Shown piece after piece: positions 1-5,287 of a DNA stretch of 5,433 bases. The notes below the pieces were generated by a model. That model did not search any database and was not told the origin of the DNA. It saw nothing but the letters and a program-made list of their open reading frames with translations. The position numbers and the translations under genes were made by a program. Numbering within the stretch: position 1 is the stretch's first letter; each line of letters begins with the position of its first letter. Source of the DNA: JAJTHJ01 sp046316025 (GTDB lineage: Bacteria; Pseudomonadota; Gammaproteobacteria; Burkholderiales; Burkholderiaceae_F); assembly GCA_046316025.1 (NCBI GenBank), contig JBKCXU010000152.1, positions 1 through 5,433 of the forward strand, read 5' to 3'.

Positions 1-199
1 CGACGGAAGGCCGGCGCTTTGCGCAACCCCGCTTCCGCTGCACTGATGTGGGAGAGGGTTTGCTCCCCTGGCCCGCTTCTGCGGGAGTGGGGCGGGGGGT
101 GAGGGCTCGTCAACCATTTTGCGAAAGCTCAATTAGAGTAGGCCGGTGCTCACCGCGGGCAAAGCTCACAGGCCGCGTAGCGGGCATCATTGCCGCACT
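1..199. other. Non-coding spacer downstream of smg
   Basis: I find no supportable gene here. Short open frames on both strands lack a ribosome binding site and any recognisable protein sequence; the best minus-strand candidate starts at the ATG at 190 and stops after 26 codons. The stretch lies downstream of the smg stop codon and is the 3' side of the LysM-dprA-smg unit. Its middle part (about 51-105) is G-rich and palindromic and is described separately. In many Proteobacteria topA or a topA-related gene follows smg on the same strand; if so here, it begins left of the window. Confidence 0.6.
51..105. repeat. Degenerate extragenic palindrome, REP-like, with a G-quadruplex motif
   Basis: CCCGC at 72-76 pairs with GCGGG at 81-85 across a TTCT loop. 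Outside a 3x3 internal loop, CCCC at 65-68 can pair with GGGG at 89-92. The flanks read GGGAGAGGG (50-58) and GGGTGAGGG (97-105), which look like worn copies of the C/G-rich palindromic intergenic repeats common in high-GC Proteobacteria. The same stretch carries four G-tracts on the plus strand (83-85, 89-92, 94-99, 103-105) with loops of 3, 1 and 3 bases, fitting the usual G-quadruplex pattern. A role as the 3' end structure of the smg transcript is possible, but there is no T-run typical of an intrinsic terminator. The family assignment is an inference from resemblance. Confidence 0.35.
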
Positions 200-658
200 T
201 CAGTGCAGCACCCGCTCCTCGCCGTCGTCGAGCAACTCGTCGAGCACCAGCGCGTCGATGTCCGCCTGCTGGCTCCACAGCACGAGCAGCGCGATCAGCT
301 TGACCCATTCGAGCGACACCGGCGTTTCGTCCACGGCCAGTGCGCGCTCGATGACGATCTCGCGCTGGCTCGGGGTCAGCTGGCCGGCGCTTTCGAGAAA
401 GGCGAGAAAGCGCAGGCTCTCGGGCGACAGGCGCTCGCTCTCGACCTCGGCCAGCACGCGCAGCGAGGCGCTGTGCGCGCTTTGCAGCGCCACCGCGTCG
501 CGGTTGACGCGCGCCAGCCCGTGCAGCCAGGCGAGCGCTTCCTGCACCTCGTCTTCGTCGAAGCCCGCACCCTCCAGCCGCGCCGACAAGGCCGTGCTGT
601 CGGCGCAGCCGCCCAAGGCGCCCTGGTGTTCGTAGAGGTAGACGAGGACTTCGAACAT
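200..658 (-). CDS. smg: Smg family protein (DUF494)
   Basis: This encodes 152 residues, close to the usual length of about 150-160 for the Smg/DUF494 family. It is recognised by the family opening MFEVLVYLYEH, the central GFDEDEVQEALAWLHGL (residues 32-48) and the conserved C-terminal LEWVKLIALLVLWSQ (116-130) followed by an acidic tail, DELLDDGEE. No signal peptide or convincing membrane segment is present, so it is probably cytosolic. The ATG at 658 was chosen because it gives the family N-terminus; the open frame runs further upstream but that part is antisense or out-of-frame dprA sequence. The Shine-Dalgarno match is weak, and translation may depend on dprA, whose stop lies 34 bases upstream. 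The biochemical function of Smg is unknown; only its constant position beside dprA is well established. The product call is firm, the role is not. Confidence 0.93.
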   Translation of the reverse strand: MFEVLVYLYEHQGALGGCADSTALSARLEGAGFDEDEVQEALAWLHGLARVNRDAVALQSAHSASLRVLAEVESERLSPESLRFLAFLESAGQLTPSQREIVIERALAVDETPVSLEWVKLIALLVLWSQQADIDALVLDELLDDGEERVLH

Positions 659-692
659 CGGCGCCGAGCGTACTCTGCGCGGCGCGCCGCTG

Positions 693-1814
693 TCAAAGCC
701 CGGACCGCAACCTTTGGTAGCGGTTACCCGGCAGGCGCTCAACATGTTGGGCCAGTTCGAGTTCGAGCAGTGCGGCCGCCACGCTGCCCGCATCCAGCCC
801 CGCGCGGGCGGCCAGGGTGTCGAGATCGACCGGGTCTTCGCCGAGTGCGGCAAGCAGTTGCGGGTGCGGCGCATCCGCCTCGTCACTCGTGGGCGATGGC
901 GCCAGCGCCGCCTGCGGCAACTGCAGCTCTTCGAGGATGTCGCGCGCCTCTTCGACCAGCTTGGCGCCGTCGCGGATCAGGCGGTGGCAGCCGCGCGCCA
1001 GCGGCGAGTGGATCGAGCCGGGGATGGCAAACACCTCGCGCCCGGCATCGGCGGCCAGGCGGGCGGTGATCAGGCTGCCCGAGCGCAGTGCCGCCTCGAC
1101 CACCAGCACGCCGCGCGCGAGTCCGGCCAGCACACGGTTGCGACGCGGGAAGTTGTGCGCCAGCGGCGGCGTGCCGAGGGCGAACTCCGACAACACCAGG
1201 CCGTGCCGCCGCACCTGCTCGGTCAGCGCGGTGTTGGAGCGCGGGTAGACGAGATCCACCCCGGTGCCGACGACGGCGATGGTGCTGGCGGCCGATCCTT
1301 CGCCCCGCGCCCGCAGCGCGCCGCGATGGGCGGCGCTGTCGATGCCCAGCGCCAGACCGCTGACGATGTTCAAACCCGCCTGTGCCAGCGCGAAAGCGAA
1401 AGCCTGGGCGGTGGCCATCCCCTGCGTGGTCGCACTGCGCGCGCCGACCACGGCCAGCGCCGGCTGCCGCAGCAGCGTCAGATCGCCGATGGCAAAGAGC
1501 ACCGGCGGCGGGTCGGCCGTGGCCAGCAGCAGGGGCGGGTAGTCGGCATCGGCCAGTGTCAGCAGGGTGTGCCGGCGGTCGGCGGCGAGCCAGGCGAGCG
1601 TGGCGTCGACGCCGTCGCGCACGGCGGCCTCGGGTGCCGCCGCCAGCGTGCGCGCCAGCGGCTCGGCCACCACCTCGCGCAAGGACGCCGCGCCGGCGGC
1701 GAAGATCGCCTCGGGCAGCCCGCAGCGCGCCAGCAACTCGCGCGCGGTGCGCGGGCCGATGCCGGGGGTCAGCGTCAGGCGCACCCAGCCGGCGCGCTCG
1801 GCATCGGTCGGCAT
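693..1814 (-). CDS. dprA: DNA processing protein DprA (Smf)
   Basis: The 373-residue product has the normal length and order of Proteobacterial DprA. An N-terminal helix-hairpin-helix/SAM-like part (about 5-60, with TPGIGPRTARELL) precedes a Rossmann-type DNA-binding core (about 85-290) containing VGARSAT (123-129), SGLALGIDSAAH (152-163), SEFALGTPPLAHNFPRRNR (209-227), RSGSLITA (244-251) and IPGSIHSPLARGCHRLIRDGA (264-284). A C-terminal winged helix spans about 315-368. In the family, DprA binds single-stranded DNA entering during natural transformation and loads RecA on it in the cytosol; many non-competent bacteria also keep it. All core motifs look intact, so I expect an active protein. 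The ATG at 1814 lies 21 bases after the LysM gene stop, with no clear Shine-Dalgarno, suggesting translational coupling. It is co-directional with smg, 34 bases downstream. No competence-specific regulatory site is visible. Confidence 0.97.
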   Translation of the reverse strand: MPTDAERAGWVRLTLTPGIGPRTARELLARCGLPEAIFAAGAASLREVVAEPLARTLAAAPEAAVRDGVDATLAWLAADRRHTLLTLADADYPPLLLATADPPPVLFAIGDLTLLRQPALAVVGARSATTQGMATAQAFAFALAQAGLNIVSGLALGIDSAAHRGALRARGEGSAASTIAVVGTGVDLVYPRSNTALTEQVRRHGLVLSEFALGTPPLAHNFPRRNRVLAGLARGVLVVEAALRSGSLITARLAADAGREVFAIPGSIHSPLARGCHRLIRDGAKLVEEARDILEELQLPQAALAPSPTSDEADAPHPQLLAALGEDPVDLDTLAARAGLDAGSVAAALLELELAQHVERLPGNRYQRLRSGL

Positions 1815-1835
1815 CGCCGGGCCGCCCGCAGTGGC

Positions 1836-3107
1836 CTACTGGCCGCGGTAAACGTTGTCGGCGTCGGGCGTATCCAGGCGGGTGCGCGCCGGCAGATCCT
1901 GCTGCCGTTGCGGCATCCGTTGCGCACGCGGCACAAGCGCATCGTCGGGCTCGCGCAAGCGGTCGCCGACCCGCACCGGGACGGTCGAGCGCACGACCAG
2001 CGCATAGGCGATGTGCTCGAACACGCGGAAGACGAAGACTTCGCCGATGCGCTCGTCGGGCAACTCCACGCTCTGGCGTCCCGACACGGTACGGTCGGTG
2101 ATGGTGGCGCCGGTTTGCAGCAGGGCGAGCACATCGCCGACCTCCAGCCCGTCGGTGCGGCCGCGGTTGAGGGTCACCACGCTGCCGCCGGCGGCGTTGT
2201 CCAGGCCCCCGTAGACCGAGACGATGCGCGCGTCGATCGGCAGCTGCGGGCGGCGCGGCACATAGGAAGCGAGCGTCAGCCGCTCGACCGGGATCAGCCG
2301 GTCGCCTTCGCCGATTTCCTGTTTGCTCTCGACGATGCGCAGCGTGGTCACGTCGTCGCCCGCCCGGGCCACCGCAGCGGTGCCGAGGTGGAAAGCTTCG
2401 TAGGCGATCGGCCGGCGGCGGGCCGTGTCGTCTGGGTCGAACAGCGGCTGCGCCGTGCGGAAGACGTTGTAGTTCTTCACCGCCGGGTCGGTCACGCCGC
2501 GCGCGTAGGCCGTGTCGCCGCGGCCGAGATACACGCGCCCCTCCTGGGTGGCGACGATGCGCGGATAGGCGTCCAGGCCGTCGGCTTCGACCACCAGCGG
2601 CCGCGACAGGAACGGCTCGATCAGGTGGTTGGGAATGCTCGGGATTGCCACCGCACCGAGCTCCTCCTCCCGCGTGCGCGGCGACAAGCGCACCACATCG
2701 CCGGGGGCGGAGGCGGCAGCCACGGCGGCGCTGCCGGCCAGCTCCAGCCGCGCGCGGCCGTCGCTTTTGACCAGGCGCAGCACTTGGCCCGGATAAATCA
2801 GGTGCGGGTTGGCGATCTGCGCCTTGTTCATCCCCCAAAGTTCCGGCCAGCGCCAGGGGCTCTTGAGGAAGATCGCGGCGATGCCCCACAGGCTGTCCCC
2901 GCGCTTGACGGTGTGGCTGTCCGGCGCGTTGGGCGCCAACTCCGACAGCGGCACGCCGGCCTGCGCCACCTGCTCGGCGGCGCGGCGCTGCTCGGCCGTC
3001 ACCGGGTAGCGGCCGTCGGGCGTGGTCTGCGCCAGCGCCGCGGCGACGGGCAGTGCCGCGGCGGCTGCCAGGAGGGTTCTTGTAATCCCGTGCCGGGCCA
3101 TCATCAT
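1836..3107 (-). CDS. Secreted LysM-domain peptidoglycan-binding protein
   Basis: The product has 423 residues. Residues 1-26 form a signal peptide: a basic start (MMMARHGITR), an alanine-rich hydrophobic core and an ALA cleavage site before Gln27. A LysM domain follows at about 64-113 (HTVKRGDSLWGIAAIF ... NPHLIYPGQVLRL), which in the family binds peptidoglycan glycan chains. The longer C-terminal part (about 140-390) has no catalytic motif I recognise. It includes VVTLNRGRTDGLEVGDVLAL (311-330) and GEVFVFRVFEHIAYALVV (355-372), which resemble small beta-barrel segments of envelope proteins. The likely location is the periplasm, bound to the wall. This type of protein commonly precedes dprA in beta- and gammaproteobacteria; its role is not established. 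The open frame continues upstream to 3650, but that part is antisense to def. Three consecutive ATGs (3107, 3104, 3101) follow GAGGAAA, so the exact start is uncertain by two residues. The stop is TAG. Confidence 0.92.
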   Translation of the reverse strand: MMMARHGITRTLLAAAAALPVAAALAQTTPDGRYPVTAEQRRAAEQVAQAGVPLSELAPNAPDSHTVKRGDSLWGIAAIFLKSPWRWPELWGMNKAQIANPHLIYPGQVLRLVKSDGRARLELAGSAAVAAASAPGDVVRLSPRTREEELGAVAIPSIPNHLIEPFLSRPLVVEADGLDAYPRIVATQEGRVYLGRGDTAYARGVTDPAVKNYNVFRTAQPLFDPDDTARRRPIAYEAFHLGTAAVARAGDDVTTLRIVESKQEIGEGDRLIPVERLTLASYVPRRPQLPIDARIVSVYGGLDNAAGGSVVTLNRGRTDGLEVGDVLALLQTGATITDRTVSGRQSVELPDERIGEVFVFRVFEHIAYALVVRSTVPVRVGDRLREPDDALVPRAQRMPQRQQDLPARTRLDTPDADNVYRGQ

Positions 3108-3110
3108 TGG

Positions 3111-3117
3111 TTTCCTC
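3111..3117 (-). promoter_or_regulatory. Ribosome binding site of the LysM gene
   Basis: On the minus strand this reads GAGGAAA. From its GAGGA core the gap is 5 bases to the first ATG (3107), 8 to the second (3104) and 11 to the third (3101). The site fixes the start to this ATG cluster and rules out the much longer upstream open frame. Spacing slightly favours the second ATG. Confidence 0.7.
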
Positions 3118-3173
3118 GTCGGTGGACGCCCGGATTTATGAGCGCAGCGTAAGATTTTGCCGCCTGCGCCGCG

Positions 3174-3192
3174 TCGCCGCAACGCGCGGCGA
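3174..3192. repeat. Perfect 7-bp inverted repeat between LysM gene and def
   Basis: TCGCCGC (3174-3180) and GCGGCGA (3186-3192) are exact reverse complements separated by the 5-base loop AACGC. In RNA it would form a strong GC-rich hairpin in the def leader, 44 bases before the ATG; in DNA it could be an operator half-site pair. No T-run follows it, so it is not an intrinsic terminator. In sequence this GC-rich, palindromes of this size also arise by chance. Confidence 0.4.
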
Positions 3193-3236
3193 TCCCGCTC
3201 GCGGCAATCGGCGATGCCTGCGTTTGGACTTTTGCC

Positions 3237-3737
3237 ATGGCCCTGTTGCCTATTCTCGAGTATCCCGACCCCCGGCTGCACACAATAGCCGCCCCGGTAA
3301 CCGTCTTCGACGACGCCTTGCGCCAGTTGGTGGCCGACATGGCCGAGACCATGTACGCGGCCCCCGGCGTGGGGCTGGCCGCGACCCAGGTCGACTTGCA
3401 CCAGCGGCTGATCGTGATCGACACCAGCGAGACCAAGGACCGTTTGCGCGTCTTCATCAACCCGCAGATCGTCGCCGCGTCCGACGAACTCGTGATCTGC
3501 GAAGAAGGCTGCCTGTCGGTGCCCGGCATTTTCGAGGAAGTGCGCCGCCCGCGCTGGGTGCGCGTGCGCGCGCAGGACGCCGACGGCCAGAGCTTCGATC
3601 TCGACGCCGAAGGTCTGCTCGCCGTGTGCGTGCAGCACGAGATGGATCACCTCGAAGGCAAGGTGTTCGTCGAGAAACTGTCGCTGCTCAAGCGCGAGCG
3701 GATCAAGGCCAAGCTGCGCAAGCGCAAGCGGCGGTGA
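3237..3737 (+). CDS. def: Peptide deformylase
   Basis: The product has 166 residues, the normal length for Proteobacterial type 1 peptide deformylase. It removes the formyl group from the N-terminal formyl-methionine of nascent proteins at the ribosome exit in the cytosol, using a bound divalent metal, usually iron. All three family motifs are intact: GVGLAATQ (44-51), EGCLS (90-94) with metal ligand Cys92, and QHEMDHLEG (133-141) with ligands His134 and His138 and catalytic Glu135. The N-terminus MALLPILEYPDPRL is typical and supports the ATG at 3237 despite a weak ribosome binding site. The tail is strongly basic (KRERIKAKLRKRKRR), usual for the family. It is divergent from the LysM gene. 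Unusually, its usual partner fmt (methionyl-tRNA formyltransferase) does not follow; after 129 bases comes a 2TM/histidine kinase pair. No clear terminator follows the stop, so readthrough is possible. Confidence 0.98.
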   Translation: MALLPILEYPDPRLHTIAAPVTVFDDALRQLVADMAETMYAAPGVGLAATQVDLHQRLIVIDTSETKDRLRVFINPQIVAASDELVICEEGCLSVPGIFEEVRRPRWVRVRAQDADGQSFDLDAEGLLAVCVQHEMDHLEGKVFVEKLSLLKRERIKAKLRKRKRR

Positions 3738-3758
3738 TCGGTGGTCGGTGGTCGGTTG
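3738..3758 (+). repeat. Three short heptads after def
   Basis: Directly after the def TGA come TCGGTGG, TCGGTGG and TCGGTTG in tandem. The third is the exact reverse complement of CAACCGA, the unit of the long array at the right end of the window, and the first two differ from it by one base. The small array therefore lies in opposite orientation to the large one, with the 2TM and kinase genes between them. With three units, chance resemblance cannot be excluded, but the position flush against a stop codon is suggestive. Confidence 0.55.
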
Positions 3759-3857
3759 GCGCCGCGGGGACGGCGATTGGCGCTTCGGGCGTGCGGTTCG
3801 GCGGCTCGGGCGGGCGGTGGGCGCGAGGCGCGGCGAGACTTCGGTTTTCGCCGACGT

Positions 3858-3861
3858 GGAG
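3858..3861 (+). promoter_or_regulatory. Ribosome binding site of the 2TM gene
   Basis: GGAG lies 5 bases before the ATG at 3867. It decides the start: the frame stays open to an ATG at 3741, but those 42 extra codons read as arginine/glycine-rich sequence without family resemblance. Confidence 0.65.
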
Positions 3862-3866
3862 CCGAA

Positions 3867-4148
3867 ATGACCGAACCCGATAACCCCCTGCTCGACACCG
3901 CGCGGCGCGACGTGCGCCAGCTGCGCAAGTTCTATTCGCTGGTGGGCACCGCGCTGCTCGTCATTGCCCTGACCGCGGTGGTCAACGTGTTCACCTCGCC
4001 CGGCCGCTGGTGGTTCCTGTGGGTGGTGTTCGGCCTTGGCGTGGCGATTGCCTTCTCGGCCTTCGATCTGTTCGCCCGCCGCCGCTGGCTGGGACCGGAC
4101 TGGGAGCGGCGGGAGGTCGAGAAGCGGCTTGAGGAGTTGCGGCGATGA
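3867..4148 (+). CDS. 2TM-domain small membrane protein
   Basis: The product has 93 residues. A short polar N-terminus (ARRDVRQLRKFY, 12-23) leads into two predicted membrane helices, about 24-43 and 48-69, joined by a short turn (FTSPGRWW). A charged cytoplasmic-type tail follows (FARRRWLGPDWERREVEKRLEELRR). This arrangement (basic helix with LR.FY, two helices, aromatic-rich second helix, then W-E-R-R-E-V-E-K-R) matches the 2TM domain family. That family is often found beside or fused to LytS-like histidine kinases, so a partner or accessory subunit for the downstream kinase is likely. The family has no proven biochemical function. The stop overlaps the kinase start by ATGA, implying coupled translation. 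The 5' flank (3759-3866) is G-rich non-coding sequence, and the gene may be transcribed from def or from an unseen promoter there. Confidence 0.85.
   Translation: MTEPDNPLLDTARRDVRQLRKFYSLVGTALLVIALTAVVNVFTSPGRWWFLWVVFGLGVAIAFSAFDLFARRRWLGPDWERREVEKRLEELRR
4131..4136 (+). promoter_or_regulatory. Ribosome binding site of the histidine kinase gene
   Basis: GAGGAG lies inside the end of the 2TM gene, 8 bases before the kinase ATG at 4145. This is near-ideal spacing and supports the ATGA-overlapping start. Confidence 0.75.
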
Positions 4149-5287
4149 GCGGCTTTGTCGCCACCGTGCGACAGGCGTGGGGAGAGTGGTGGTCGCCGCG
4201 CCTGCCCGAAAGCGGTAGAGCGCCCGGCTGGGCGCACTTGATCGCGGCCTCGCTGTGGGCGGTCGTGTTTGCCCTTGGTTTCACCGTGATCGGTGCGCTG
4301 ATCAACCCCTGGCCGGGTCGGCCCGTCGACATTGCTGTGCCGCTGATGCGCGGCTTCGGCGTCAATCTCGTGATTGCGCTGACGGTGTCGTACACGATCG
4401 GGCTGATTTACGCGGTGGCGATCAGCGCCCTTGGTCCGCGACGAATCAACTCGTTTTCCGGCCCGGCGCGTGTCGCTTTCTTTGCGGGGATACCGTGCCT
4501 CGGTGTGGCTATTGGTACTCCGCTTGGTTTTGCGCTGACGGGGATAGCCGACGTTGTCCTGCGGGACTGGCGATGGCTTGTCATCATTTTGCTCGTTATC
4601 ACAGTCGGGAACTTGTTCGCCTGGAGACTCTTTGTCGCCAAGAACCGTTGGTGGGAGGCCGAACGCGCCCGCGAAGCCGAGCGCGCCCGCGCCGCGGAGC
4701 TGGAGCGGCGCGCGCTCGATGCGCAACTGCGCACGCTGCAAGCGCAGATCGAGCCGCACTTTCTGTTCAACACCCTGGCCAACGTGGTGAGCCTGATCGA
4801 CTCGGCGCCGGCGCAGGCGCGGCTGATGCTGGAGCGGCTGATCGAGCTGCTGCGCGCCTCGCTCGCCGCCAGCCGCGCGCCGCTGACCACACTCGGCCAG
4901 GAGGCGGATCTGGTGCGCGCCTACCTCGACGTGATGGCGCTGCGGATGGGCCTGCGGCTCGCCTACGAGGTCGCGCTGCCCGCGCCGCTGCGCGCGCTGC
5001 CGGTGCCGCCGCTGCTGGTGCAGCCCTTGATCGAAAACGCCATCCAGCACGGGCTGGAGCCCAAGGTGCAGGGCGGCCGAGTCGAGCTGCGGGCCTCCGC
5101 CGGCGGCGAGGTCGTGCAGATCGAAGTGTGCGACGACGGCGTGGGCTTCGGCGCGGCCACTGCGAGCGGCATCGGCCTGACCAATCTGCGCGAGCGCCTC
5201 GCTGCCCACTACGGCGACCGCGCCCGGCTGACGATCGAGGATGCACAGCCCGGCACCCGCGTGCGGATTACCCTGCCGTTAACGTGA
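4145..5287 (+). CDS. Sensor histidine kinase, LytS/YehU type (His_kinase + HATPase)
   Basis: The product has 380 residues. The N-terminal half is membrane-embedded, with about four hydrophobic segments (roughly 31-52, 68-95, 106-132, 142-164) and no sizeable extracytoplasmic domain. A charged, probably coiled-coil linker follows (about 168-200, EAERAREAERARAAELERR). The His_kinase domain holds the phosphoacceptor motif QAQIEPHFLFNTLANV with His205. The ATPase domain (about 288-378) shows the N box QPLIENAIQHG (Asn298), DDGVGFG (330-336) and GIGLTNLRERL (342-352). All catalytic elements look intact. Members of this family usually signal to LytTR-type response regulators; none is in the window, and I expect one just beyond the right edge. 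It overlaps the 2TM gene by ATGA. Its third and fourth membrane segments are encoded by DNA of much lower GC than the rest. The signal sensed cannot be inferred. A heptad repeat array begins 15 bases after the stop. Confidence 0.95.
   Translation: MSGFVATVRQAWGEWWSPRLPESGRAPGWAHLIAASLWAVVFALGFTVIGALINPWPGRPVDIAVPLMRGFGVNLVIALTVSYTIGLIYAVAISALGPRRINSFSGPARVAFFAGIPCLGVAIGTPLGFALTGIADVVLRDWRWLVIILLVITVGNLFAWRLFVAKNRWWEAERAREAERARAAELERRALDAQLRTLQAQIEPHFLFNTLANVVSLIDSAPAQARLMLERLIELLRASLAASRAPLTTLGQEADLVRAYLDVMALRMGLRLAYEVALPAPLRALPVPPLLVQPLIENAIQHGLEPKVQGGRVELRASAGGEVVQIEVCDDGVGFGAATASGIGLTNLRERLAAHYGDRARLTIEDAQPGTRVRITLPLT

Larger units (their letters stand above)
3108..3236. promoter_or_regulatory. 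Divergent LysM / def intergenic region
   Basis: These 129 bases separate two outward-facing genes, so promoters for both the LysM-dprA-smg unit and def are expected here; that is inference from gene orientation. A weak sigma-70-like candidate for the minus strand is TTGCGG (3182-3177), a 17-base spacer, then CAAAAT (3159-3154). It matches consensus only partly and I would not rely on it. I see no convincing plus-strand promoter. def has at best a poor Shine-Dalgarno (GGA near 3226-3228). A perfect inverted repeat at 3174-3192 overlaps the -35 candidate. Confidence 0.5.

Noticed and set aside
113..190. Small minus-strand peptide gene starting at the ATG at 190
   Set aside because: 26 codons, no Shine-Dalgarno, no recognisable sequence.
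883..2889. Long minus-strand open frame (668 codons) in a second frame over dprA and the LysM gene
   Set aside because: Arg/Ala/Gly/Pro-rich translation without motifs, overlapping the real frames for most of its length.
714..3152. Very long plus-strand open frame (812 codons) antisense to dprA and the LysM gene
   Set aside because: It is a shadow of high-GC codon bias: rich in Arg, Gln, His and Ala with no domain, while the opposite strand holds two clearly recognisable proteins.
3108..3650. N-terminal extension of the LysM protein to an ATG at 3650
   Set aside because: It would be antisense to def and lacks family resemblance; a signal peptide and a good ribosome binding site mark the start at 3101-3107.
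3787..3821. Second G-quadruplex motif between def and the 2TM gene
   Set aside because: Only three closely spaced GGG tracts; the fourth is 18 bases away, beyond the usual loop limit.
3831..3853. Hairpin CGGCGA/TCGCCG before the 2TM gene as terminator or riboswitch
   Set aside because: Only 6 bp with an 11-base loop and no T-run; common by chance at this GC content.
3932..5209. Minus-strand open frame of 425 codons opposite the kinase
   Set aside because: Antisense to a kinase with intact catalytic motifs; low-complexity His/Arg/Gln composition and no ribosome binding site.
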